Position numbers and translations under genes: made by a program. 36,616 bases of DNA from Amycolatopsis pithecellobii (lineage in GTDB: Bacteria > Actinomycetota > Actinomycetes > Mycobacteriales > Pseudonocardiaceae). Positions 8,777 to 15,762 of the stretch are shown here, one piece after another; the first letter of the stretch is position 1; the number at the start of each line of letters is the position of its first letter. The notes under the pieces are model-generated. The model was not told the DNA's origin. It worked only from the letters and a program-made list of their open reading frames with translations, and ran no database searches. The stretch covers positions 1-36,616 of the forward strand of contig NZ_WMBA01000076.1 in NCBI RefSeq assembly GCF_009707865.1, read 5' to 3'.

Positions 8777-10291
8777 CTACTCCAGCCTGCTGTCCGACGG
8801 GCGGAGCGGCCCGGCCATCCGTGGCCCGGCAAGCCTGCGTTCGAGCCTGCCGAGCCCGGTGCGCACCGGCTGCGCCAGGTATTCGCCGAGAACCACACCC
8901 GCGGCCAGCGCCAATCCGATGGCGACCGCCTTCATCAGGGTAGAGACGTTGCCGCTGCTCTGCGTGGCAAGCTCATACAGCCCACGGTAAGTCGACAACC
9001 CCGGGAGCAGCGGTGTGATGCCTGATACGGCGACCACCAGCGGGGTCACCTTGAGCCGGCGGGACAGCACGCCGCCGCAGAACCCGACGATGACCGCCGC
9101 GATCGCGGAGGACGTGATGGGATCGAAGGCGGCCAGTACAAGGCCGCCGTAGACGCCGGCGCCGATCGCGCCTGCCGCTGAGGCGGTCAGCAGTGCCCGC
9201 AGGGTCGAGTAACTGCCGAGCGCGAAGCACGCGGCCGTGCCCGCGCCGGCGACGACGACCACGGGCAGTCCGAGCGCGGTCTGTGCCGGCAGCTCGGGCT
9301 CGACCTGCATGAAACCCAGCCATTTGCTGATGTTCAGCGCGAGTGCGACACCGGTGATCAGCCCGGCACTCATCAGCCCGGTCTCCATGGTGCGCCCGGC
9401 GGCGGTGACGTTGTAGCCGGTGATGGCGTCTTGGACGGCAGAGACCGTGGACAGCCCGGACAGCAGCACGGTGATCGCCGCCGCGGCGACGAGTGTCGAG
9501 AACTTTGTCGGCACGATGCCGGTCTCGACCGTCAACGTGGCGAGCCCCGTGGCGACGAGCCCCCCGACGACCTGCTGGAAGAAGAACGGCAGGGCGTACT
9601 TGTTGAGCTGGCGGCCGAGCCGGTCGACGAGTGCGGAGATGACGAGCGCGCCGAAGGCGATTTCGGCGCTGCCGCCGATCAGCAGCGTGACGAAGAATGC
9701 CATGCCACCCCAGGCCAGCGTGGCGACCCAGCGCGGGTATGGGTGCGGTGCGTTGGTGATGCGTTGCAGCGCCGCGTATGCCTCTTCCGCGCTGACCTTG
9801 CCGCGGGTGATCTCGCGGACGAGGAGTTCGGTGGCGGACAGGCGGGTGTAGTCGAGGCTGCGGGAACGCACCACGCGCAGCGCGCTCACCGGGGCCATGG
9901 CGGTGCCGCGATGGCAGGTGACGGTGATGGACGTGAAGATGACGTCGACCTCGCAGTGGGGCAGGCCCAGCGCCGACGTCAGCGCGAGGATCGTCGCGGT
10001 GACATCGGATGCGCCGGCGCCGCTTGCCATCTGGACTTCGCCGATGCGCAGGACGAGGTCCAGGACGAAGTTGACCGTGGTGTCGTCAGGCAGCGGCGGC
10101 CCGTACTCGGCTTCGGGCGGTGCCGGCTGCTCACCGGTAGGTGCTTCCAAGATGTGCCACGCGCGCCGCCGTGGCTCGGTCGCGCGCTTGCGCCGGTTTT
10201 CTCTTGCGACGTTCGGATCCTGGGGCGCTTCCAGGATGTGCCAGCCGCGCCGCCGGGTCACCGGGCCCCGGGCGCGCTGGTTGCTTTTCAT
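8777..10291 (-). CDS. ThrE-like threonine/serine exporter with repeated N-terminus
   Basis: A 504-residue membrane protein of the ThrE type (DUF1212 plus DUF3815 in one chain). After a cytoplasmic region of about 210 residues come roughly ten hydrophobic segments. The cytosolic part has the family motif RIGEVQMASGAGASDV and the EVDVIFTSITVTC strand. The family exports small amino acids such as threonine and serine. ATG 10291 is chosen for a strong GGAGGAGG site upstream. The first 60 residues are unusual: RRRGWHILEAP (13-23) recurs as RRRAWHILEAP (41-51), a 28-residue (84-base) tandem repeat. The gene is divergent from tRNA-Thr. Confidence 0.88.
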   Translation of the reverse strand: MKSNQRARGPVTRRRGWHILEAPQDPNVARENRRKRATEPRRRAWHILEAPTGEQPAPPEAEYGPPLPDDTTVNFVLDLVLRIGEVQMASGAGASDVTATILALTSALGLPHCEVDVIFTSITVTCHRGTAMAPVSALRVVRSRSLDYTRLSATELLVREITRGKVSAEEAYAALQRITNAPHPYPRWVATLAWGGMAFFVTLLIGGSAEIAFGALVISALVDRLGRQLNKYALPFFFQQVVGGLVATGLATLTVETGIVPTKFSTLVAAAAITVLLSGLSTVSAVQDAITGYNVTAAGRTMETGLMSAGLITGVALALNISKWLGFMQVEPELPAQTALGLPVVVVAGAGTAACFALGSYSTLRALLTASAAGAIGAGVYGGLVLAAFDPITSSAIAAVIVGFCGGVLSRRLKVTPLVVAVSGITPLLPGLSTYRGLYELATQSSGNVSTLMKAVAIGLALAAGVVLGEYLAQPVRTGLGRLERRLAGPRMAGPLRPSDSRLE

Positions 10292-10436
10292 AAGGCGCCA
10301 CCTCCTCCATTGCTTTCCCGGGGAGCATCGGCGCCGCCCCGGCTTCTGTTGCAAGGAAGAAACCGTGGCGTGCGCCACTTTGCCGATCATCCACGAATCG
10401 ACGGTCCTCGCTAGTCGGCGAGGAAGCGGCCCGAAG

Positions 10437-10442
10437 TATGAT
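10437..10442 (+). promoter_or_regulatory. Probable -10 box of tRNA-Thr
   Basis: TATGAT sits 15 bases before the tRNA 5' end, a good sigma-70-like -10 element in a GC-rich region. The -35 position (about 10414-10419) is not consensus. Confidence 0.5.
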
Positions 10443-10457
10443 GGCCGCGCTTGACAT

Positions 10458-10530
10458 GCCGACTTAGCTCAGCTGGTAGAGCAGCTGTCTTGTAAACAGC
10501 AGGTCAGGGGTTCGAGTCCCCTAGTCGGCT
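10458..10530 (+). tRNA. tRNA-Thr (anticodon TGT)
   Basis: A cloverleaf can be drawn in full. The acceptor GCCGACT pairs with AGTCGGC (10523-10529), and T10530 is the discriminator base. The anticodon stem GCTGT/ACAGC encloses loop CTTGTAA with anticodon TGT at 10491-10493. The T-arm is AGGGGTTCGAGTCCCCT. CCA is not fully encoded. The gene stays intact because the integrated element brings its own copy of the 3' half. Confidence 0.95.
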
Positions 10531-10532
10531 CC
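10489..10532 (+). repeat. attL: 44-bp core shared with attR
   Basis: The core runs from the anticodon loop of tRNA-Thr to two bases past its 3' end. It is identical to 29896-29939 over 44 bases; identity breaks at both flanks (GT versus AG before, G versus A after). Confidence 0.93.
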
Positions 10533-11111
10533 GCTCTGACCAGGGAGTTGCCCGCAGTCAGTCCCTTGCCGGTCGTCGCCAGTCTCAGTTTCCGTCTCAG
10601 TTGAGGCGGTCAGGCAAGTAGTGGGGCAGCCGTTCCCCGGCCATCAGCCACCCCACCCGGGTGTCCCGACGACCGAGTTTCCTGCAGTGCGGCGGCGTCG
10701 GGTTTGGTGGCTGGCAACTTCGAAGCGGGCAGTTGCGACGGTACCGGTCACAGAGCCGCCACGGGGCCGGGCGACACAGGCTCGACCCCAGGCATGCGGG
10801 GCGAGCCTGGTGATCATGAGAGTGGAGGCGAACAGCGTCTCCGAATGCGGCGGTTCCGTCACTGCCTACTTTCTTGCCGTCCCAAGTCGGATACCTGACA
10901 GGGCGCTCCGGAACATGTCGCCACAATTCCGGGTATTGCGCTATTCTGGTAAGCGAACCCCCGAGAAGCGATTCCCCCAGGAGTAGTGCGCACCCTCTGA
11001 CGGGTGCCCCATGTCCAAGGAGTGGAGAATTTCCGCAGGTCAGAGCTTTAATGGGGTTTGAACCAGCAACAAGTATAAGAAACATAGATAGAAAGGGTTG
11101 GCGTTAATTAA
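10533..11111. other. Left-end non-coding region of the element
   Basis: No convincing gene in 579 bases; the open frames here look like GC-rich shadows. It holds the paired GTCTCAG repeats (10582-10600), an inverted repeat GCACCC-N6-GGGTGC (10990-11007), and an increasingly AT-rich stretch from about 11045 to 11111 before the small HTH gene. The inverted repeat and the GTCTCAG pair recur near 31723-31762. Confidence 0.6.
10582..10600 (+). repeat. Paired GTCTCAG repeats (arm-site candidate, left end)
   Basis: Two GTCTCAG copies start 12 bases apart, 50 bases inside attL. The same pair with the same 12-base period occurs at 29782-29800 and 31723-31741, so these are candidate integrase arm-type or excisionase sites. 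Confidence 0.55.
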
Positions 11112-11375
11112 ATGGGAAATCTGATGATAGATTCATCATGGTGGGATCGTCGTCGTAGGCTTAAGCTAAGTCAATCTCAAATCGGCGCGCTACTTAGAAC
11201 AAGCGGCGGAACAGTCTGCCGCGCAGAGGCTGGAGAAGATACCGGGATTAATGACGCGTATGAACCGTTGCTCGAAAAGTTGGAGATGTTGTACGACGAT
11301 ATAAGTACGTACCCGCATATCGCAGCACTTTTCCTTGCCCGAGTCATGCAGAGACCAGGCGAGCGCGCAGCATAA
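11112..11375 (+). CDS. Small HTH (Xre-like) protein
   Basis: An 87-residue protein with a helix-turn-helix-like segment (RRRRLKLSQSQIGALLRTSGGTVCRAE), followed by a short helical tail. ATG 11112 lies in an AT-rich stretch; GAAAGGG about 14 bases upstream is a loose ribosome site, and ATG 11124 is an alternative. Base and codon use are clearly more AT-rich than in the neighbouring int gene, suggesting separate acquisition. It could regulate integration or excision from beside attL; that is inference. Confidence 0.6.
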   Translation: MGNLMIDSSWWDRRRRLKLSQSQIGALLRTSGGTVCRAEAGEDTGINDAYEPLLEKLEMLYDDISTYPHIAALFLARVMQRPGERAA

Positions 11376-11490
11376 CCGCAGGTAGCGGTGGATGAGCTCG
11401 ATGTAGCTCGGGCAATCGTGCTGTTCGTGATCGGGTCGAGGTTGCCAATGCCGTCCCATGTTTCAGGCCGGGAACGCCCGACCGTGACGA

Positions 11491-12822
11491 CTACGCTTCC
11501 GAAGCGGCATCACCCTCGTCCGAGCCCCGCCAGAGCAGCCCTCCGAGCTGGGTGGCGATGTTCTGCCGAAGCTCGTCGGGTACATGCTGGTACCGCTGAG
11601 CCATGTCGATCTTCGACCAGCCCATGACGTCCATCACCGCGCGTTGAGCGACGCCGAGCACGAGCAGGAACGTCGCGGCCGTGTGTCGGGCGTCGTGCAG
11701 TCGAGCCTCCCGGACGCCGGCAGCCTTGAGGACGTCCTTCCACTCCCCGTAGTCCGCCCGCGGGTCAATCGGCTTACCGGTCAGCTGGGCGAACATCCAC
11801 CCGTCGTCCTGCCAGACGTCGGCCGCTCGTAACCGCTCGGCGTCTTGGGCCTCATGGTGTTCGAGTAGCGCGAGCACGAGCGGTGGAGGCACGCTCAGCA
11901 CGCGCCGACCTGCACGCGACTTCGGCTCGACCACTACCAGGCCGCCGCTGTGCCGCTTCGGGCAGTCGGCTCCCCGCATACGGCCGCACCGGTGCTCGGT
12001 ATCGCAGCCGTGCTGCCACGTCTGGCGCTGCAAAGCTCGTCGAACCGTGAGCATCCCGGTGACTTGCTTAGCGGGGCAATCCTCAGGACGCTGCTTGCCA
12101 CACGGCTGGTCAACGGTGCAACCGTGGTGCCATTGGATCTTGAGATCCGACCACTTGAGCCCGATCGCCTCGCCCTGGCGCAGCCCGAGCGCGAGTGCGA
12201 TGGCCCACCGCACTCCGTTCCGCCGACTGTGCGCGACCGCGAGGATCGCTCGCGCGTCGTCCACGGTCAGCGGCTCGATCTCGGTTTCCTCGATCTTTGG
12301 TGCACGCACGGCCCGGATCGGATTCCGCGTGATCCTGTTGCGCCGCTCAGCCTCGTTCAGCGAGGCACGTAGCGCGATGTGCACCTGTTGCAGGGTGGCC
12401 GATTTCGCGCCTTCCTTCCGTAGGCGAGCGTAGAACCGCTCGATGTGTTCGGGTTCGAGCCGTGACAGCTTGTGGGCGCCGATTCCCGGGACGACGTACT
12501 TGTCCACGGCCGTCCAGTAGTAGTTGCGCGTCTTGTAGCGGACGTTTGGCACGGCAATCGTTTCGTACCAATGCATTACCCACTTTTCGACTGTCCACTC
12601 TTGCCCGGTCTTGCGAACCTTGCCCGAGTCACGTTCACGTTCGAGCTTCCGAACCTTTTTGATGACTTCGGCTTCGGTCTTTGCCTGCACGTGACGGCGG
12701 TCAGGCCTCCCGTTGTCTTTGACACCGACCGTGACGCGCCCGTGCCAGTAGCCGTCATTGCCGCGGTAGATGCTGCTCGCGCCGTTCGGTGCGCGAGTTC
12801 CTTCGGTGCGCTTGCGAGGCAA
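11491..12822 (-). CDS. int: Tyrosine recombinase (element integrase) with Cys-rich insert
   Basis: A 443-residue phage-type integrase that would recombine the tRNA-Thr attachment sites. It has an AP2-like arm-binding N-terminus, a core-binding domain (about 76-175) and a catalytic domain with Arg215 (GLRQGE), Lys301, His376-x-x-Arg379 (HDAR), Trp402 and nucleophile Tyr411 (QRYQH). Between the first Arg and the Lys is an insert carrying two similar modules: HGC-x5-CG-x6-DCP at 234-250 and 272-288. Their six Cys (235, 241, 249, 273, 279, 287) suggest metal binding. It lies 13 bases downstream of xis and reads toward attL. Confidence 0.93.
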   Translation of the reverse strand: MPRKRTEGTRAPNGASSIYRGNDGYWHGRVTVGVKDNGRPDRRHVQAKTEAEVIKKVRKLERERDSGKVRKTGQEWTVEKWVMHWYETIAVPNVRYKTRNYYWTAVDKYVVPGIGAHKLSRLEPEHIERFYARLRKEGAKSATLQQVHIALRASLNEAERRNRITRNPIRAVRAPKIEETEIEPLTVDDARAILAVAHSRRNGVRWAIALALGLRQGEAIGLKWSDLKIQWHHGCTVDQPCGKQRPEDCPAKQVTGMLTVRRALQRQTWQHGCDTEHRCGRMRGADCPKRHSGGLVVVEPKSRAGRRVLSVPPPLVLALLEHHEAQDAERLRAADVWQDDGWMFAQLTGKPIDPRADYGEWKDVLKAAGVREARLHDARHTAATFLLVLGVAQRAVMDVMGWSKIDMAQRYQHVPDELRQNIATQLGGLLWRGSDEGDAASEA

Positions 12823-12835
12823 GGGGTTTCCTTTC

Positions 12836-13135
12836 TCAGGCGGCGGTTACGGTGGGGCCGTTGACGAGTCGGGCCGCGTAGCCACGGATCGCGGAGATGG
12901 GAACGCGGCGGAGTCGTCCAATGCGGACGGACTCGATCTGGCCGGTGCGAAGCAGCTTGAACATCAGCGTTCGGCCGATACCGAGCTGTTCCGCGGCTTC
13001 TTCGGCCGTGAGCATCACGCGCTCGGGCAGAGGCCGGACGTTCGGCGTTACCGGCTCGGACTCACGTTCGGCGATGGTTCGGGCGAGCTTCGCCAGGGTG
13101 GTGGCGAGTTCGGTGATTTCGTCGGCGGTAGCCAT
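12836..13135 (-). CDS. xis: Excisionase-like HTH protein
   Basis: A 99-residue protein whose C-terminal half is a MerR/Xis-like winged helix (LTAEEAAEQLGIGRTLMFKLL, with the wing around IGRLRRVP). Its N-terminus is helical. This is the usual size and place of an AICE excisionase, directly upstream of int, and it should bias the integrase toward excision. ATG 13135 has TTGGAG 8 bases upstream. A short overlapping frame starts at 13185. Confidence 0.85.
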   Translation of the reverse strand: MATADEITELATTLAKLARTIAERESEPVTPNVRPLPERVMLTAEEAAEQLGIGRTLMFKLLRTGQIESVRIGRLRRVPISAIRGYAARLVNGPTVTAA

Positions 13136-13185
13136 TTGCTGGTCTCCAAGGAGTCCTGTGGATGGGCGGCGACGGTATGCGGCAT
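13048..13185 (-). CDS. Possible short leader ORF overlapping xis
   Basis: ATG 13185 follows a strong AGGAGGAG site and opens a 45-codon frame that runs through the xis start in another frame, ending TAA at 13048. The product is proline- and serine-rich with no recognisable domain. It may serve for translational coupling or regulation of xis, or be chance; the ribosome site is the only positive evidence. Confidence 0.25.
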   Translation of the reverse strand: MPHTVAAHPQDSLETSKWLPPTKSPNSPPPWRSSPEPSPNVSPSR

Positions 13186-13215
13186 GGCTCCTCCTGTGGC
13201 GCGCGGGTTGGTCGC

Positions 13216-13347
13216 GTAACTGGCGTAACCGGCGTAACTGGCCTGGTCAGCGGGTTACGGGTCGTTCGGTGGTTACGGCTGCATGCGTAACCGGGTTCGG
13301 TGCTGTAACCGTCTGATCTGCGTGGTTACGCGGGTTACGGCAGTTAC
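13216..13347. repeat. Mirror-arranged array of ten GTAAC motifs (iteron/origin candidate)
   Basis: Ten copies of GTAAC occur in 132 bases. The + strand reads GTAAC at 13216, 13225, 13234, 13287 and 13305, and GTTAC (inverse) at 13254, 13272, 13325, 13334 and 13343. Spacings are 9, 9, 20, 18, 15, 18, 20, 9, 9, an exact dyad about 13281.5, and the outer arms of about 48 bases are near-identical inverted copies. The consensus is roughly GCGTAACYGG. It fills the gap between xis and the DUF3631 gene, whose TAA stop lies in the last copy. An origin with Rep-binding iterons or a large operator are the likeliest roles. Confidence 0.85.
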
Positions 13348-14501
13348 GGGGCAGGGCTGGTGTCGGCGGGCAGGTAGCGTTTCCAGGCGTCGGCGAGGCC
13401 GTGTTCGCCGGTGGCGAGGTAGCCGCGGGTGGGCTTGCCGTCGGCCTTGTAGACGGTGGGTTCGACGCCGTACCTGCCGAGTTCCTTCGCGAGCCGTCGC
13501 GCGTCGAGTGGCTTTCCGTAAAGGTCATTCCAGGGCGCTTCTTCCATGCCACGCAACGCTTCGAGGATGGCGCTGGTCGGCAGTCGGGTGGCGCCGCGGT
13601 GGGTGTAGAGGTCGCGTAGGTCGGCAAGCAGCCGGATGCCGAGACTCCCCCTGTGCGGGTCGTTGCTGGCGACGAAGTGCGCGCACGCTGCGCGGGCGGT
13701 GTCCGGCCAGTGCCCGCCGGCCGCGTCGGCGAGGGCGATAAGCGGTTCCCAGATTTCGGCTGAGCGGTCGGTGACACCCTCTGGCATGTGCGGTTCGGCC
13801 TCGTCAAGGCCGTCAGCCACGGTTTCGACCCACGCGGACAGCTTGTCCCGCAACGGCTCTGCTTCGGCCTCGATCCGGCGGGTCTTGAACGGCTCGACAC
13901 GCTCGTCGGGAGCACGGCGTCGCATGTGGACGGTGATCGCGCGAGTTGTGATGGTGTCGGGCATGTGTGCGGCGATTCCCGCGAGCGCAACGGGTGCGTA
14001 GACGTGGAAGCGTTGCACCTTCATGGCTTTGGCGTCCCCGACACAGCGGGCGATGGTGGCCGAACGCTTGTAGCCAGCGTTGAGCATGGCGCGCAGATCT
14101 TCGTAGTTGCCGCCGTTCTTGGGGTTGAAGATCGCGTCCACCTCGTCGAAGAGGATGGTGATCGGTGCGGCGTTGACCATCCGGAACAACGCCGCGGTCG
14201 AGGCGGAGATCGTCATCTCCGGGGCGTGTACGAGGTACTGGGCGACTTCCAGCACGCGGGTCTTGCCGGAGCCTGGTTCCGCCGAGGAGAGGATTAGGCG
14301 CGGGGTGACGTAGAAGTGCTCGGCTGCGTGGGTGTGGGCGTACCACAGCGTCAGCGTCGGGACACAGTGCTGGTCAGGAAAGGCGTTGAAGCGGGACACG
14401 AATGCTCCGATCTCGTCGAGGACAGCGGCACCGTCGAGGGCGGCGGGCCCTGGTGCGCGTGCGGCGGGCACCACCCGCAGCGGGCGGGCCGGATGGGTCA
14501 T
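13344..14501 (-). CDS. DUF3631 P-loop ATPase (replication-associated candidate)
   Basis: A 385-residue protein with Walker A SSAEPGSGKT (72-81), Walker B ITILFDEVD (114-122), and a C-terminal DUF3631-like region containing SAEIWEPLIALADAAGG. DUF3631 proteins are common in actinobacterial AICEs and phages, often beside primase or helicase genes. A helicase or loader role at the adjacent GTAAC array is my inference. The start ATG overlaps the WhiB stop (TGATG), so it is translationally coupled. No primase domain is visible, so either replication relies on the host primase or the element carries only part of a replicon. Confidence 0.8.
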   Translation of the reverse strand: MTHPARPLRVVPAARAPGPAALDGAAVLDEIGAFVSRFNAFPDQHCVPTLTLWYAHTHAAEHFYVTPRLILSSAEPGSGKTRVLEVAQYLVHAPEMTISASTAALFRMVNAAPITILFDEVDAIFNPKNGGNYEDLRAMLNAGYKRSATIARCVGDAKAMKVQRFHVYAPVALAGIAAHMPDTITTRAITVHMRRRAPDERVEPFKTRRIEAEAEPLRDKLSAWVETVADGLDEAEPHMPEGVTDRSAEIWEPLIALADAAGGHWPDTARAACAHFVASNDPHRGSLGIRLLADLRDLYTHRGATRLPTSAILEALRGMEEAPWNDLYGKPLDARRLAKELGRYGVEPTVYKADGKPTRGYLATGEHGLADAWKRYLPADTSPAP

Positions 14502-14959
14502 CAGGCGACCTCCTCACGCCGCAGCCGGGCACGGGCCCGGACGACCGTGCGCGGCGTGACCGCGAGCGCGCATGCGATCTCCCGCGCGGATTTGCCCGCG
14601 CGAGTCAGGCGCCCGATCTCGGCGTCCTGGCGGCGCGGACCGGTCTTGGCCTTGTGGCGTCGACGTTCTTGCGGTGTCAGACCTCCCCAGATGCCGTGTC
14701 GCTCGTCGTGGGCAATGGCGTATGCCAGGCAGTTCGGGCGGACCGGGCAGCGGAGGCAGACGCGTTTCGCGGCGGCTACGTCGAGCGTGATGCCGGGGCC
14801 CTGTTCGGGGTAGAAGCTGTCCGGATCGGTGCCGACGCACGCGGCGTCGTCGTGCCAGGCAAGGTCAGCTTCGGTCAGCCCGAAGTCGCCCCACGACGGG
14901 GTCATGGTGCGGCCGTGCGCGAATACGGACGCCGCAGTCACGGTGTGGCGGCGAACCAT
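14501..14959 (-). CDS. WhiB-like Fe-S regulator with C-terminal HTH
   Basis: WhiB-family protein of 152 residues from the ATG at 14959. The four cluster ligands are Cys41, Cys68, Cys71 and Cys77, followed by the family turn GIWGG (89-93). After the usual end it continues with a helix-turn-helix-like segment (about 114-147, AGKSAREIACALAVTPRTVVRAR), which ordinary Wbl proteins lack. The upstream open frame would permit 173 residues, but the TGATG overlap with the preceding gene favours 14959. Wbl proteins bind sigma factor region 4 and regulate development; here the target may be the element's own promoters. Confidence 0.88.
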   Translation of the reverse strand: MVRRHTVTAASVFAHGRTMTPSWGDFGLTEADLAWHDDAACVGTDPDSFYPEQGPGITLDVAAAKRVCLRCPVRPNCLAYAIAHDERHGIWGGLTPQERRRHKAKTGPRRQDAEIGRLTRAGKSAREIACALAVTPRTVVRARARLRREEVA

Positions 14960-15468
14960 CAGGCAGGCACCTCCCGCGCCGGCCGGGGCTGCGGGTGGAG
15001 CGCGCTCTGGTAGCGACTCCACAGCTCAGCAGCGGCCGCCATGCCGTCGTCGGCCAATTCCCGCAGCACCGCCGGATCGGTGGTGTCGAGTGATTGCTCG
15101 ATGCGGCGGGCGTGCGCGAACAGGGCGCGGCGCCACGCGGCCTCCAGCACCACCGCTTTGAGGTGATTGGTTAAGGCTGGAGGTGGCGCGTCGCGGTAGG
15201 CGTCGATGATCCACCCCGACAACCACTCCCGCCGTGCCTGGCCTGCCGCGCGCCCGGTGGCGACGGCGTGGGCGTAAACCGCGACCGGCGCGGGATCGGT
15301 CCCGGCGGCAACTAGTTCGATCACCAGTTGCAGCACCGGTGCGGCGGCCGCGCTGGCCAGGTCGTCGGCGCGCATCCCGGCCAACACGCGGCGAGCGGCC
15401 GTAGCTGGGAGCTGGAGGAGACAACCGAGAAAGGCACGTTCGGGATCGGTCAGATCATTGGTGGGCAT
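14959..15468 (-). CDS. DnaB N-terminal-domain-like protein
   Basis: A 168-residue helical protein. Its first 75 residues (DPERAFLGCLLQLPATAARRVLAGM and onward) resemble the N-terminal helical domain of the replicative helicase DnaB; the motor domain is absent. It may bridge host helicase or primase to the element's replication complex. ATG 15468 has AAAGGA upstream; a frame open to 15528 gives 20 more residues but no better start. It heads the operon DnaB-N, WhiB, DUF3631, probably followed by xis and int. Confidence 0.65.
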   Translation of the reverse strand: MPTNDLTDPERAFLGCLLQLPATAARRVLAGMRADDLASAAAAPVLQLVIELVAAGTDPAPVAVYAHAVATGRAAGQARREWLSGWIIDAYRDAPPPALTNHLKAVVLEAAWRRALFAHARRIEQSLDTTDPAVLRELADDGMAAAAELWSRYQSALHPQPRPAREVPA

Positions 15469-15642
15469 GGGGGTCCTTTCCGCGGTTCGTGGCGCGGTGG
15501 CGGGCTGCGGAGTGTTCGTGCGTTGCATCGTTCGATCACTCTCCGTACCTGAATTTGAGCGTGGACGGCCCTGGTGACGACCGCGTTGAGGTGTCGCCGG
15601 ACCGGGTTTGTGGGGCTGCGACAGAGTTTTCGCAGGTGGACC

Positions 15643-15718
15643 CTAGGAGCTAGAGTCCTGATCAGACGGGCTGTGAGCCGCTAGCGCGGACGCTAGATCT
15701 AGCGTCACCGGACGCTAG
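15643..15718. promoter_or_regulatory. CTAG-rich operator or transfer-site candidate
   Basis: Six CTAG tetramers, rare in such genomes, occur in 76 bases (starts 15643, 15650, 15681, 15693, 15699, 15715). The centre is a perfect 18-bp palindrome, GACGCTAGATCTAGCGTC (15689-15706), followed by another GACGCTAG at 15711. It lies upstream of the replication operon and just downstream of the translocase gene. It could be the operator of the former or, since TraB proteins recognise 8-bp direct repeats, part of the clt transfer locus. The rest of 15469-15762 shows no gene. Confidence 0.55.
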
Positions 15719-15719
15719 C

Positions 15720-15740
15720 GAGGCCATTGTTATTGGCCTC
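15720..15740 (-). terminator. Stem-loop after the translocase gene
   Basis: GAGGCCA and TGGCCTC form a 7-bp stem around a 7-base loop, 22 bases beyond the traB stop. No T-run follows on the minus strand, so termination is plausible but unproven. Confidence 0.35.
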
Positions 15741-15762
15741 CCCCGTGATTACACTCCGTTGA

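Noticed and set aside
10597..11085. 162-codon minus-strand open frame at the left end
   Set aside because: No ribosome site or recognisable domain, and it covers repeats; treated as non-coding.
13216..13347. CRISPR array
   Set aside because: The repeat unit is only 5 to 10 bases, in both orientations, with no constant spacer length and no cas genes.
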